From JAEYOM01 sp036260935 (GTDB lineage Bacteria; Bacillota; Clostridia; Acetivibrionales; DTU013), in NCBI GenBank assembly GCA_036260935.1, contig DATALQ010000045.1, positions 1 to 64,000 of the forward strand: 64,000 nt of DNA, in the 5' to 3' direction. Below, piece by piece: positions 23,443 through 33,613 of the stretch. The translations under genes were made by a program, and so were the position numbers. The stretch's first letter is position 1. Every line of letters starts with the position of its first letter. A model generated the notes under the pieces. That model was not told the DNA's origin. It made no database searches and saw only the letters and a list, made by a program, of their open reading frames with translations.

Positions 23443-25699
23443 ATTCCCTGATTTCCTCCTCCTGCGCTTCCCCGGTATTGAGGGTGCCTTCCTGCATATT
23501 GCCGCCTGCGGATGTCTCAGGCAAGCCTGCTTCCTGTTTATTTTCATCCTGCGTTTTCTTTATTTTCATTTCAGGGTATTCCTCCCTTTCATGAAAATAA
23601 CCTCCGAAAACTCTCATGAAAGCTTTAGCGATCATATCCAAATCCCTGAGCGTCAGGTCGCAAAGGTCAAGCTGGCCGTCGTCGAGCTTATCCTTGATTA
23701 TCTTTCTGACCATGCCTTCCATTTTGCCTTCAGTCTTTTCGATCATGGAACGTATCGCCGCTTCAACAGAGTCTGCCAGCATGACTACGGCAGCTTCCTT
23801 TGTGGTGGGTCGCGGCCCGGGATACCTGAAATCCTCCTGCTTTACACTGTCCGTCTTGTCGGTTTTCTTGGCCTTGAAGTAGAAAAAGGCGGCAAGCGTA
23901 GTTCCGTGATGCTGGCTGATTATATTCCTTACTGCAATTGGTACCTTGTATTTTTCAGCTATTTCAGCTCCGTCATTTGTATGCGAAGTTATCACGAGCG
24001 TGCTTAGGTTGGGCGTCATACGGTCATGCGGGTTGTCGGAGAGCTGGTTCTCCTTGAAAAAGTTCGGCCTCTTCAATTTCCCTACATCATGATAATATGC
24101 TCCTACCCTGGCAAGTAATGCATTGCCGTTGATGGCTTCTGTCGCAGCCTCGGCCAGATTGCCGACCATAAGGCTGTGATGGTATGTCCCCGGCGCTTCC
24201 ATAAGCAGCTTCTTCATAAGCGTCTGGTTCGGGTTTACCAGCTCCAGAAGCTTCAGCGGCGTTATAACATTGAAAATACTCTCAAATAGCGGCAATGTGC
24301 CTATGGTAAAAATAGTTGACAGCATTCCGTTTACACCCACAAGAAAAGCGTTGTTGGCGATGGCAGTGGGGCTGTCTTTATTGACAAGCCCGAAGCTGGC
24401 AACGACCACAGCGTTTATGAGTGCTACAACAAGGCCTGATGCGGAAAGCCTGCTTCTCTGATTGGCTCCGTAGACTATGAAGGCTGCTACTGTTCCCCCG
24501 ATCACTGCCGCAAAGAAGAAGGTTAAGTTACCCTTTGTAATAAAGGATATTCCCATGGATAGGAGGAGATTTACCAATACAGCCAGTCGTAAGTCAAGCA
24601 GTATTGAAATCAGCATGGGCGCTATAAATACAGGTATCAGCAGCGGCTGGACCGGATTGAGCAGCCAGGCCGACAGGAGCGTCATCAGGATGATCACACT
24701 GAGCAGGATGTTTTCCTTTGTGCCGTGCATCAATTTGATACAGAAATGGTGAATATAAAGAATCAAGAGGAAGGAAAGCATCAAAATGACTGCCAGTATC
24801 CCGCCTGAAAATGGAAAGTCGAATTTACCCGTTTCAAGCAGGTTCAATTCTCCGAGCACTTCAAGCTTGTCCTCTGTAACAATATCTCCGAAGCTTAATA
24901 TTCTGGAGCCTTCACGTATCATCTGCCGGTTTTCCATAGCAGTATTGTAGGCCTGAAGCTTCCTGCTGTCGGTCATTTCCTGATCGATCACGCTATTCGG
25001 TTTCATCAGAGCCTTTGCAAGCAGGCTTCCGATGTTTTTGAATTCCTGGACGAGTTCGCTGCTCTGGTAGGTGCTTTGCAGATAATCGATCCTGGAGGGT
25101 AGGTTTCCCTGATCCACATCCTGCTTCATTACAGTGCTTATAAGCCCTATGGTAACCTGTGTGAACTTGTCGAGCTCAGTTTCAGATGCATTCGTGACAA
25201 GATACTTCACCTGCTCGTCCGATAACGGAACACTAAACCTGGCAAGCCTTGCCTTAAGACTGCTTGCGGCAATAGAACGCTCAAGTTCGAGCACTTGCTG
25301 GTAGTTTTCACTTCTTTTTGTTATTCCCTGCTCCTGAAGGCTTTTGTCGATACTCATGCGCACGTTTTTTATTTCGTTTATGAAATCGTTGGCGTTATTT
25401 ATTACGTCTATAGGTACGCTTTCGAGCCTGGTCATGACGGGCGGAACCTTGGCTGCTGCATCTTCGGCCATTTTTTCGGTCAGTATTTTATTCTCTATGT
25501 CCCTTGGCGCGGTGATATCGTACTGCGATTTCTCACCGCTCCCCAATTTGTACTTTTTGGGAACCGCCCCGTTTTCAATGAGCAGAACAGCTGTCAGAAC
25601 GGTCACAATAGTGATCATCACCTTTTGAAACAGCCTGTTCCTTAAGATATCCCCTATCCGCCTGCCTTTGCTGCTTTTGTTTGCGGCCTTCAAAATCAC
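23429..25699 (-). CDS. pgpH: 7TM-HD family cyclic-di-AMP phosphodiesterase PgpH/YqfF
   Basis: A 756-residue membrane receptor. One N-terminal membrane helix (about 27-43) is followed by an extracellular region (about 45-290), seven hydrophobic segments (about 298-475) and a cytoplasmic HD domain. HHSLMVGNLAEAA begins at 507, the HD pair is His537-Asp538 in HDVGK, HHGT lies at 597-600 and Asp643 in LADSVEA: the full metal set of PgpH, which hydrolyses c-di-AMP. The tail is acidic. Operon between phoH and ybeY. Confidence 0.94.
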   Translation of the reverse strand: MILKAANKSSKGRRIGDILRNRLFQKVMITIVTVLTAVLLIENGAVPKKYKLGSGEKSQYDITAPRDIENKILTEKMAEDAAAKVPPVMTRLESVPIDVINNANDFINEIKNVRMSIDKSLQEQGITKRSENYQQVLELERSIAASSLKARLARFSVPLSDEQVKYLVTNASETELDKFTQVTIGLISTVMKQDVDQGNLPSRIDYLQSTYQSSELVQEFKNIGSLLAKALMKPNSVIDQEMTDSRKLQAYNTAMENRQMIREGSRILSFGDIVTEDKLEVLGELNLLETGKFDFPFSGGILAVILMLSFLLILYIHHFCIKLMHGTKENILLSVIILMTLLSAWLLNPVQPLLIPVFIAPMLISILLDLRLAVLVNLLLSMGISFITKGNLTFFFAAVIGGTVAAFIVYGANQRSRLSASGLVVALINAVVVASFGLVNKDSPTAIANNAFLVGVNGMLSTIFTIGTLPLFESIFNVITPLKLLELVNPNQTLMKKLLMEAPGTYHHSLMVGNLAEAATEAINGNALLARVGAYYHDVGKLKRPNFFKENQLSDNPHDRMTPNLSTLVITSHTNDGAEIAEKYKVPIAVRNIISQHHGTTLAAFFYFKAKKTDKTDSVKQEDFRYPGPRPTTKEAAVVMLADSVEAAIRSMIEKTEGKMEGMVRKIIKDKLDDGQLDLCDLTLRDLDMIAKAFMRVFGGYFHEREEYPEMKIKKTQDENKQEAGLPETSAGGNMQEGTLNTGEAQEEEIREYEKA

Positions 25700-25713
25700 A
25701 GCCCCCCATTCGG

Positions 25714-26685
25714 CTAACGCGTCTGATTCTTTTGATCGAACCTTTCGTAAGCCTTTATGATCTTCTGCACCAATTCATGCCGAACAACATCCTTTTCCGT
25801 AAGGTAAACGAATTCAAGCCCTTCTATTTCTCTCAATATCTTCGTGACCTCTCTGAGTCCGGACTTTTTATCGCCCGGCAGGTCTATCTGAGTAATGTCG
25901 CCCGTTACCACCGCCTTGGAACCTATGCCTATCCTCGTAAGAAACATTTTCATCTGTTCAGGCGTGGTGTTCTGTGCTTCATCGAGTATGATAAAGGAGT
26001 CGTCGAGAGTCCGCCCGCGCATATACGCAAGAGGAGCTATTTCGATCATTCCCTTCTCAAGGTATTTCTGATAGGTCTCAGCACCCATTATTTCATACAG
26101 CGCGTCGTAAAGCGGCCTGAGATATGGGTCAACCTTGTTTTGCAAGTCACCCGGCAGGAAGCCGAGCTTTTCTCCGGCCTCCACTGCAGGACGGGTAAGT
26201 ATTATTCTGTTTACTTGCTTGTCCCTGAATGCCGTTACAGCCATTGCAACCGCAAGAAAAGTCTTGCCCGTACCCGCCGGTCCGATGCCGAACACTACTG
26301 TATTTTCCTTTATTGCACTGACATACCTCTTCTGTCCGAGGGTCTTTGATTTTACCTGTCTTCCGCGCGCCGTGAGGCATATATAATCGCCGGGGTATTC
26401 CTTTACCTTGTCGAGCTGGCCTTCCGACGCCAGGTTTACAAGATAACTGACATTCTGCCGCGTGATCTCCTCACCTTGCACCGCTATGGCCAGCAACCTT
26501 TCTATAACGACAGACGCTCTTTCGATGTCATCCTTGTTTCCTGTGAGCTTGATCTCGGCGTCTCTTGAAATCATTTTAACGTTGAGTCCGTCTTCTATGA
26601 TCTTTGCATTTTCATCAAAATTTCCAAACAGGTTTCTCGCGTGTTCTATCTTTTCGAATTCTATCGTTTTTTCAATATTGTCCAA
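25714..26685 (-). CDS. phoH: PhoH family protein
   Basis: A 323-residue ATPase with Walker A GPAGTGKT (135-142) and Walker B FIILDEAQN (231-239), plus GVVTGD-like VVTGDITQIDLPG later. The family is linked to RNA metabolism and is usually co-transcribed with ybeY, as here. An N-terminal region of about 100 residues resembles the KH-like extension of PhoH. It abuts yqfD end to end. Confidence 0.95.
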   Translation of the reverse strand: MDNIEKTIEFEKIEHARNLFGNFDENAKIIEDGLNVKMISRDAEIKLTGNKDDIERASVVIERLLAIAVQGEEITRQNVSYLVNLASEGQLDKVKEYPGDYICLTARGRQVKSKTLGQKRYVSAIKENTVVFGIGPAGTGKTFLAVAMAVTAFRDKQVNRIILTRPAVEAGEKLGFLPGDLQNKVDPYLRPLYDALYEIMGAETYQKYLEKGMIEIAPLAYMRGRTLDDSFIILDEAQNTTPEQMKMFLTRIGIGSKAVVTGDITQIDLPGDKKSGLREVTKILREIEGLEFVYLTEKDVVRHELVQKIIKAYERFDQKNQTR

Positions 26686-27891
26686 TCAGTTTCCTCCAAT
26701 CTTTCTGGACACTCCTATATCCTCCAGGCATTCCAGGGTCACTCGAGCGAGCAGGCCCCGCTGTTCATCCTTTACATAATATATATTCGTGTTCACAACC
26801 TTCGCATTTTCGGGCACCTGCTGTAAAGCTTTTTGATATGCAGCCTCGGCAGCCGCGTTTTTAGCATCTTCCGCATTTATTACAGCCTCCGCCAGCTTCT
26901 CTTCCTTATAGCTCACTGTCACCCATTCCAGAGGAAAAACCAGGTCTTCGCCGATCGAAAGCTTCCTTCTGTTCTCGGCAGCGGAATAATTGCTGAAATT
27001 GTTCTTCCTGTGCGGCAGATCCAGCTTCCAGGAAAACAGTACGAGGGAGTGCGCATTTATTTCCTTTCCGGTCTTTAGCCTCTCTGTCTCTGTCAAAATG
27101 ACGGGAGATTCCTCCTCATACCAGGTCCGTGCAGTAACCTTCCCCATCGCATGTACGAATCTGAACCTTTTATCGTCGTCCTTAAGCGGTATTGTTCCCG
27201 CGATAAGTACCTGCCCTTTTTTTACAGTATCGCCCTCACCTACCGCTTCTATGCCTTCCTTTGCGACGACTTTTTTTATCATGCCGTCCTTTGAAGCTAC
27301 TATATCACAAGGTTCATCCCTCGGAACTATCTCGGGTACCGGTATTCTTTCCCTGATCTGTACCTTGGCTTTCGTGCCCCTGATATTGATGCTTATCCAT
27401 GAGATATCCTCCATATCGAGCATCATATTCGAAACAGCGCTGTCGGTATCTATGCCGTACTTCAATATACCGGACTTTATCCCGTTGTTTGCAAGCGCCT
27501 CTTCTATCCTTGCCGTTTCAAGCCTTTTATTGCCTGAGATCTCGACATTCCATATGAAGGATGAAAGCACGTATATCAGCGCCACAAATAAAAGAGCTCC
27601 AACGAAAAAAGCTTTCCGTCTGCGGTACCTGTTCAAAATAAACGGTATGCCGGTCTTTTTGATCAGCCTTACCCTGCATTTCGCTTTCCTGGCTATCGGC
27701 CTGATAAGTCTGAAGCCTTTTATGCTCATCCTCATCGTCATGGTCCGATCGCCCTGCACCACGACATCCCAGAGCAGAATATTCCGGTGCGCACAGATAT
27801 TAATAAACTTCTCTGTGAAAAAGCCATCGACTATTATAATAACATATCCCCGCAGATAATTCCACAATCTGAGCAGCAACAACACTTTCAC
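26686..27891 (-). CDS. yqfD: sporulation protein YqfD
   Basis: A 401-residue membrane protein in the mother-cell programme. A single membrane segment (FFVGALLFVALIYVLSSFIW, about 94-113) follows an N-terminal domain; the outer part contains ISGNKRLETARIEEALANNG (a POTRA-like strand-helix) and IVASKDGMIKKV..G..V.KGQVLIAGTI. It begins inside the last codons of yqfC (ATGA overlap). Conserved in endospore formers and controlled by SigE in Bacillus. Confidence 0.93.
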   Translation of the reverse strand: MKVLLLLRLWNYLRGYVIIIVDGFFTEKFINICAHRNILLWDVVVQGDRTMTMRMSIKGFRLIRPIARKAKCRVRLIKKTGIPFILNRYRRRKAFFVGALLFVALIYVLSSFIWNVEISGNKRLETARIEEALANNGIKSGILKYGIDTDSAVSNMMLDMEDISWISINIRGTKAKVQIRERIPVPEIVPRDEPCDIVASKDGMIKKVVAKEGIEAVGEGDTVKKGQVLIAGTIPLKDDDKRFRFVHAMGKVTARTWYEEESPVILTETERLKTGKEINAHSLVLFSWKLDLPHRKNNFSNYSAAENRRKLSIGEDLVFPLEWVTVSYKEEKLAEAVINAEDAKNAAAEAAYQKALQQVPENAKVVNTNIYYVKDEQRGLLARVTLECLEDIGVSRKIGGN

Positions 27892-28241
27892 CCCGTATGT
27901 TCCATATCGTTTGAGGCATATAAGAATTCCAGCGTATGTATGTTACCTGATATGATGATATCCTCCGAAGTAATTTCTCTTATGACGAGCCCTATTCCGG
28001 TAATCTTTACAGTACCAGGACCGGTGCTGATCCTGATCCTTGCACGTCCGTATTCCACAAGGCCTTTGTAGTTCTCGATCATCATATCGCCGTTTCCGAC
28101 CATAGTTATCCTCGGGATATTAAGGACCAATTCCTTTGGAAGCTCGAGCATTTCTGTCAGCTTTTCCCTGAATCCCTTTTTGCGGTTGTTTTCTTCTTTA
28201 TTTCCCTTCAACTTTTTCTTTTTGGCGTTATTCCTCGCCAT
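27888..28241 (-). CDS. yqfC: sporulation protein YqfC
   Basis: A 117-residue protein (MARNNAKKKK start) with FREKLTEMLELPKELVLNIPRITMVGN and ITSEDIIISGNIHTLEFL, the YqfC/YabP-like fold of small sporulation proteins. Basic N-terminus, YabP-like core. GGGG lies upstream of the chosen ATG; another ATG nine bases earlier is possible. It overlaps the end of the deacetylase gene upstream and the start of yqfD downstream. Confidence 0.92.
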   Translation of the reverse strand: MARNNAKKKKLKGNKEENNRKKGFREKLTEMLELPKELVLNIPRITMVGNGDMMIENYKGLVEYGRARIRISTGPGTVKITGIGLVIREITSEDIIISGNIHTLEFLYASNDMEHTG

Positions 28242-29226
28242 AGACCACATCCCCAGCCTTTTCCTGCGGCAGCAGCTCCTTAGGGTCGCCTACAGTATAT
28301 CCCTTCTCCTTCGCTCCTTTTATGATGCTGTCAAGGGCTTGTGCATTATCCCGCGAAACTGCATGCAGCAACAGAACGGCTCCATTGTGCAGATTCCTCA
28401 TAACGATATCGTACACATACTGCGCTCCCCTGTATCTATCCCTATACCAGTCATCATATGCAAAACTCCAGAACAGATTGCAATAACCCAGCTTTTGTGT
28501 CAATGCCAGGGTGCGTTCACTGTATTCCCCCTTTGGTGGCCTCAGAAACTGCATGTTTTCTCCGAACTTCTCCTTGAAAGCCCTGTCCAGACCCAGTAAC
28601 TCCTCTTCCAGCTGACTGTCTCCAAGGCTCGGCAAGCTTGGGTGATGTATCGTGTGATTTCCTACGTAATGCCCTTCCTCTACCATTCGCCGGACAAGCT
28701 CCTGGTGCCCGTTGAGATATGGGCCTGTGATGAAAAAAATCGCCTTTACATTATTATCCCGCAGCGTATCGAGTATCATGGGAGTGTAGCCATTTTCATA
28801 ACCCTCGTCGAAGGTGAGGTATATAACTTTCGAATCGGTATTGCCAAGATAAGCTCCTCCGTACTTTTTCAACAGGGCGGGAGCTCCGGGATCTGCAGCC
28901 GGTGTCTGGTTGTCCGGCCTTCTCGATATTCCCCAGCCAATCACCTTATTGCTCAATGTCCCGCTGTTTTCGCTGATTTTGCTGCTGTTGCCGCTGACTA
29001 TGAGCTGATCCTTTTTCGCGGTGTCCTCGGATAGCCTGCCGCTTATTTCAATATCCAGGTCAAGATCGCTGAACCTGCTTGCATAAACACCCCCGAGATC
29101 GCTGAGATCCGGGTTGTATGCGGAAACCTCCGACAGTCCGTTCAGCAGCATTGTCAAAACGGCCATAACAACCAAAGCGGCAGCAATTAGATATAAGTTC
29201 TTTTTATTGTTGAACCTGAACCTCAT
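28228..29226 (-). CDS. PdaA-like polysaccharide deacetylase, membrane-anchored
   Basis: A 332-residue protein with an N-terminal membrane anchor (LYLIAAALVVMAVLTMLL) and a NodB deacetylase domain: YLTFDEGYENGY (the family's Asp pair is DE here), HTIHHPSL with the metal histidines, LRPPKGEYS and VLLLHAVSRDN. This layout matches delta-lactam-forming PdaA of spore cortex or a germination/cortex deacetylase. Start at 29226, nine bases after GGAGG. Just upstream of yqfC, supporting a sporulation role. Confidence 0.88.
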   Translation of the reverse strand: MRFRFNNKKNLYLIAAALVVMAVLTMLLNGLSEVSAYNPDLSDLGGVYASRFSDLDLDIEISGRLSEDTAKKDQLIVSGNSSKISENSGTLSNKVIGWGISRRPDNQTPAADPGAPALLKKYGGAYLGNTDSKVIYLTFDEGYENGYTPMILDTLRDNNVKAIFFITGPYLNGHQELVRRMVEEGHYVGNHTIHHPSLPSLGDSQLEEELLGLDRAFKEKFGENMQFLRPPKGEYSERTLALTQKLGYCNLFWSFAYDDWYRDRYRGAQYVYDIVMRNLHNGAVLLLHAVSRDNAQALDSIIKGAKEKGYTVGDPKELLPQEKAGDVVYGEE

Positions 29227-29339
29227 TTTGGACGACCTCCATAAAAGCCCGTTGAAAAAAAGCCCCGGCTTGTATTCCAAGTCAAGGCTGGTATTGCCTG
29301 TAATATATTTGTATTATGGAGGTTTGAAAATAATACCGG

Positions 29340-30035
29340 TTATTCTACAGGTGTGAGCAGGTCTGTTTTAATAGAAGTGCCGTCATCGATAAATTTGCTT
29401 ATCACAATTTCGTCTGCTTTTTTTATACTTACGTTGAGCATGTCTTCCTGAAGGCCTTCCACAACTCCGCCCATAAGTGAAAGCGAACGTTCCAGTTCAT
29501 CAGGATCGGCTATAGCCTTTATAACAAACGGAGCATTCATTTGCTTGCCGTTAATCACTATATATTGGCCCGCTTCGCGAATTTCGGTCATGGCGACGAT
29601 CCTTTCGTCGTTAACGGAAATGGCCTGAGCACCGCTGGCTCTCAGTTCGTTGACCAGGTTCAGTATGTCATAATCCTTGACCAGAACGAGTCCGTTATTG
29701 TCGAGATTGATCACGATGCCTTTACCCTTTACTGTTTCGAGCCCGGCAAAGATCCTGGCCTTGCTGAGGTTGTTCTGTATCTGCTGCGCCGCTTCGCTGT
29801 CGCCCGCCTTGACCTTTGCATAGGTCTGATTCTCCTGCTCCAGTTCCTGAAGTCTCTCCTGAAGCGAATTTTTCTGATTCTGAAGAGTGATGAGATCATC
29901 CTTCAATTCATCGAGCCTTTTGTTTTCAAAGCTCGCCAAGCTCTGATTGTAATTCACGCTTTTATACTGCAATGACAGCATTATGCCAAGAATAACACAT
30001 ACTAACATCATTGCCACATTACGAGCAATTTTCAT
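29340..30035 (-). CDS. DUF881 family protein
   Basis: A 231-residue protein with one N-terminal membrane helix, a coiled coil (about 30-75; LDELKDDLITLQNQKNSLQE) and the DUF881 domain: GKGIVINLDNN, LVNELRASGAQAISVNDERIV and INGKQMNAPFVIKAIADP. Family members (YlxW/YlxX type) are membrane-attached, of unknown function, and often come in pairs near division or sporulation genes. It overlaps the upstream paralogue by four bases. Confidence 0.9.
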   Translation of the reverse strand: MKIARNVAMMLVCVILGIMLSLQYKSVNYNQSLASFENKRLDELKDDLITLQNQKNSLQERLQELEQENQTYAKVKAGDSEAAQQIQNNLSKARIFAGLETVKGKGIVINLDNNGLVLVKDYDILNLVNELRASGAQAISVNDERIVAMTEIREAGQYIVINGKQMNAPFVIKAIADPDELERSLSLMGGVVEGLQEDMLNVSIKKADEIVISKFIDDGTSIKTDLLTPVE

Positions 30036-30757
30036 TTCTTCACTACCTCCAGCCCAGATATATACTTGTCCAGCTTGTCAGCACCGCTGAATTTGGACAA
30101 TTTCAACTCTTTGGATTTTGTAATCTCGACTCTGATGTTGAATTCGGTCATCTCAGCTATCCTGCTGCTGTTGCTGATATCGCCGTACAAAACATCCGGA
30201 TCGCCTATTGCCTCTATTACATAAGGAACAGCGTGCCTGTTGCCGTTTATGAGTATGGTCGGTCCCGCGCATACCTGCTCACTCATTGGAACTACACGCT
30301 CTCCGTTGATGGCTATGGCCTGCGCACCGGATTTTTTAAGATCGTTAAGTATTACCTTGATATCCTGGTCATGTATGATGAGCCAGGATAGAGGGGTGTC
30401 AGGCTGGCGTGCGGGAGCGTCGTCAAGTTTTATCGTAATGCCCGGACCCTTTACATCGACGAGTCCGGCTGACAGCATGACCTTTTCCCAGTCCTTCGCC
30501 AGTTGATCGTCATTCTGCTCCAGAACATATTCCTTTATGATCTCATTTTTTGCGGCGACATTTTCATCGATAGCTTTTTTCAAGGCATCGGTTTCGGCCT
30601 GTTTCTTTACCATCTGCTCCTTCAGCATATCCGCACTGTATGTCTTGGCTGCCGCGAGCTTTTTTGTGTTGAGCGTGCTCTTTGTCTGAACAGCCAAAAC
30701 TATACCGAAAATCAAGAAAACGATCAGCAAAATGTACCGGCTGCCGTGCTTTTTCAT
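30032..30757 (-). CDS. DUF881 family protein
   Basis: A paralogue of the next gene, 241 residues: membrane helix YILLIVFLIFGIVLAVQ, a helical region and the DUF881 core with GPGITIKLDDAP, LNDLKKSGAQAIAINGERVV and LINGNRHAVPYVIEAIGDP. Start at 30757 after GGGG; an in-frame start 39 bases upstream lacks a site. The pair probably forms a heteromeric membrane complex. Confidence 0.9.
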   Translation of the reverse strand: MKKHGSRYILLIVFLIFGIVLAVQTKSTLNTKKLAAAKTYSADMLKEQMVKKQAETDALKKAIDENVAAKNEIIKEYVLEQNDDQLAKDWEKVMLSAGLVDVKGPGITIKLDDAPARQPDTPLSWLIIHDQDIKVILNDLKKSGAQAIAINGERVVPMSEQVCAGPTILINGNRHAVPYVIEAIGDPDVLYGDISNSSRIAEMTEFNIRVEITKSKELKLSKFSGADKLDKYISGLEVVKK

Positions 30758-30860
30758 AAAGACCCCATATCCATTACGTATTAAACTATATAACAATTCT
30801 ACTTTTAATAGTTGCGTATTTCAAGTGAAATATAATAGCACCGGAAAAACCGGTATCAGG

Positions 30861-33302
30861 CTAACTCCTGCTTATCTCCCTCACCTTTCTTGCATAGATG
30901 TTGGTCAGTTCCTCCGCAAACTCCGCGCTTGTGCTTTCTCCTATAACCTTTACCATGGGTTTTTCCGCGTCAGGCAAAACCAGCACCCATCCCCTGTCAT
31001 TATATACCTTTACGCCTTCAAGTGTCTCGACCCTGTTCCCGCCGTTTTCCTGTATAAGCCTCCGTATCACCTTTCCTTTACTGTTCCAGCCGCATTCCAC
31101 TTCCTGCCTGTGCATATGTATTTCCGGCAGCATGTCTACGAGTTCGGAAAGACTGAGCCTATTGACAGACATATAATCAAGAAGCCTTACAAGCCCGGCG
31201 ATGGCGTCAAAATGAAGCGTAAACTGTTCGAGCAGCTCCTCCCCTGTATTCCTGCCGAGCAGCTGACCCATTATATCACGTGAAGAGTTCTTGGTCCTTA
31301 TTACCTTTCCCTGATACTGTTCCGCTATCTTTTCAACGGCCTGACTGGCCGAAAGAGGTACGACAACCGTTCCGCCCCCAAGGTTCCTGAGGAGCACGAG
31401 CGATATAAGTGCTATAAACGTATCCTCCAGCACTATCCTGCCCTTCCGGTCGACCAGTACCATTTTTTCGCAGGATTCTTCTATGGAAACACCCATATCG
31501 AAGCCTTCCTTCACTACGAAGCCCGAAAACCCTCCCATGCTGACAGGCGTGAGGCTGCCGTCCTGGTCGTTGACCGTTTTTACACTTGCGCCCAGTTCGG
31601 CAAGAAGGTCCGAAATGACCTGCGAATGTAGGTGTGAAGTGGTATTCAGCGCTATTTTGAAATTCAGTTTTTCAGACTTCACTCCTCTGAGTATGTTTTT
31701 AAGGTAGAATTCATCATACCCGCGTACTTCTGTTATTTCGCTGATGCAGTCGCAGCTGCACCTGCCGAAATCGTCCCTGGCAAATATGTTTTCTATCTTT
31801 CGTTCGAGGCCTCGTTCGACATTATTTCCAGACTTGTCGAGAAAATCCATTACGAGCCTTGTGCTCTCGCCGGAACATACGCTTATATGGACCCCCCCAT
31901 CAAGCCGGTAGAATCTGACGGCGGAACGCATGACAGGCAGCAGCAGCCTTCCGAAATCATATACCTTGATACCGGAGGATACCAGTCCTGAAACAAACGC
32001 ATTTCTGATCATTATCGAAGCAGGCGATCCATCGCTGCTGATGCCCAGTCTGCCTTTGTTTCCATACACCGCGCCAAGGGAAGCTCCAAGTTTCGCTGAA
32101 AATTCCGGCGTCATATCTATGTTAATATCACCGGTTACCCCTCTGTTGCCGAATATCTGCCTGCCTGTTTTGGATCCCCAGACCAGGTTTGCATCGACTT
32201 CCGCTCCCGGTCCAACAAGCTTGCCCGGCCATATTTTAACGGACGGGTTTATTATTGCCCGTTCGCCTATAAGAGACCGTTCACCTATCACAGACTGTTC
32301 ATATGCCGCTACGCCCTGCTTGAGATTTACATTTCCGCACAGTATGCTGCCGCGTAGCTGTGTTTTAGCTCCAATACTGCAGTTCTTCCAGACTATCCCG
32401 TGCTTTATGCTGCAATCCTTCGAAATTACGTTATTATCTCCAATAACTGAGTAGCTGCCAATTTCCGTATTTTCACCCAGGTGACAGCCGGAGCCTATGA
32501 TACATGGCGAATTGAGTTTCACCCCAGGAGCTATTTCGGTTCCGCTACCTATCCAAATACCCTTCTCAAACTCCCGCCCCGGAATGTTCACACGTACCGC
32601 GCCGTTCAATATGTCCGCCTGCGCCTGGAGGTATGCGCCGATATCGCCGATATCGCACCAGTAATCTTCAGTGACATAGCCGAACAGGTTTTTGTTCTCC
32701 TTCAGCAGCAGCGGAAACAGGTCACGGCTAAAATCAAAGACCTCCCCGGGTTTTATATAATCGAATACTTCAGGTGACAATATATAAATACCTGTATTTG
32801 CCGTATCGCTGAAAACTTCCCCCCAGCTGGGTTTTTCCAAAAAACGGATTATTCTTCCGTCAGGACCTGTGACCACGACGCCGTATTCCAAAGGTATATC
32901 AACGCGCTTCAGGATCAGGGTAGCCATCGAATTTCTGTCTCTGTGGAACCTTACCGCACTTTTCAGGTCTATATCCGTCAGCGCATCGCCGCTTATAACA
33001 AGAAAAGTATCGTCCAGGAAGGCTTCGGCATTTTTAACGCTTCCCGCCGTTCCAAGCGGCTTATCCTCTATGTAATACCTCAATTTGACGCCGAAGGGAT
33101 CGCCGTCCTCAAAGTATTCACTTATAAGGTCGGGCATGTACTGCAGAGTTGCGGCTATATTAGTTATACCATGCTTTTTGAGGAGTTCAAGGATATGTTC
33201 CATAACGGGCTTGTTTGCCACAGGGACCATGGGCTTGGGCCTGCAGCAGGTAAGCGGTCTAAGTCTCGTACCTTCTCCGCCGGCCATAATAACAGCTTTC
33301 AT
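30861..33302 (-). CDS. sugar nucleotidyltransferase fused to a degenerate phosphomannomutase-like domain
   Basis: A protein of 813 residues. Residues 1-230: nucleotidyltransferase with MAGGEGTRLRPLT and RPKPMVPVANKPV, as in mannose-1-phosphate guanylyltransferase. Residues about 250-365: hexapeptide-repeat left-handed helix. Residues about 380-813: phosphomannomutase-like region. In that region the phosphoserine loop expected as TASHNP reads SVCSGEST, and the metal motif D-x-D-x-D-R is lost in GFDMGVSIEESCEK, so mutase activity is doubtful. Start taken at the second ATG (33302), eight bases after AAAGGG. Probably supplies a GDP- or NDP-sugar for surface glycans. Confidence 0.85.
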   Translation of the reverse strand: MKAVIMAGGEGTRLRPLTCCRPKPMVPVANKPVMEHILELLKKHGITNIAATLQYMPDLISEYFEDGDPFGVKLRYYIEDKPLGTAGSVKNAEAFLDDTFLVISGDALTDIDLKSAVRFHRDRNSMATLILKRVDIPLEYGVVVTGPDGRIIRFLEKPSWGEVFSDTANTGIYILSPEVFDYIKPGEVFDFSRDLFPLLLKENKNLFGYVTEDYWCDIGDIGAYLQAQADILNGAVRVNIPGREFEKGIWIGSGTEIAPGVKLNSPCIIGSGCHLGENTEIGSYSVIGDNNVISKDCSIKHGIVWKNCSIGAKTQLRGSILCGNVNLKQGVAAYEQSVIGERSLIGERAIINPSVKIWPGKLVGPGAEVDANLVWGSKTGRQIFGNRGVTGDINIDMTPEFSAKLGASLGAVYGNKGRLGISSDGSPASIMIRNAFVSGLVSSGIKVYDFGRLLLPVMRSAVRFYRLDGGVHISVCSGESTRLVMDFLDKSGNNVERGLERKIENIFARDDFGRCSCDCISEITEVRGYDEFYLKNILRGVKSEKLNFKIALNTTSHLHSQVISDLLAELGASVKTVNDQDGSLTPVSMGGFSGFVVKEGFDMGVSIEESCEKMVLVDRKGRIVLEDTFIALISLVLLRNLGGGTVVVPLSASQAVEKIAEQYQGKVIRTKNSSRDIMGQLLGRNTGEELLEQFTLHFDAIAGLVRLLDYMSVNRLSLSELVDMLPEIHMHRQEVECGWNSKGKVIRRLIQENGGNRVETLEGVKVYNDRGWVLVLPDAEKPMVKVIGESTSAEFAEELTNIYARKVREISRS

Positions 33303-33444
33303 CAGATTCATCCCTTTACCGTTTCTATATTTGTAAGATCATGCATTTCAGTATTAATTTCTGCCTCAGCGGCAAAAAACATACGGATAAGCAGCATGAA
33401 TTATCACAGGCAAATATGTATATGCTAAGGATCGGATAAAATAT

Positions 33445-33560
33445 TAATTCCGATTTCTTTTCGGGGAATGGAGCGGGCTGGTCGCAAGCTTTGCTTGCTG
33501 CTCGCCCATGCAACCTGGTTAGTGCAGTTCCCCGAAAAGATTATCGGAAGTTATATTTTT
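33445..33560. repeat. nested inverted repeat with REP-like core
   Basis: The outer arms are TCCGATTTCTTTTCGGGGAA (from 33450) and TTCCCCGAAAAGATTATCGGA (to about 33548). The core GGGC..GCAAGC-TTT-GCTTGC..GCCC (33477-33509) is the same element found twice in repeat B of the cassette array, with paired base changes in the stem. Confidence 0.7.
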
Positions 33561-33613
33561 ACGATTCCTAAAAACGGTTGCGTAAATTCCTGAATATTTT
33601 GAAAGGCGTTAAT

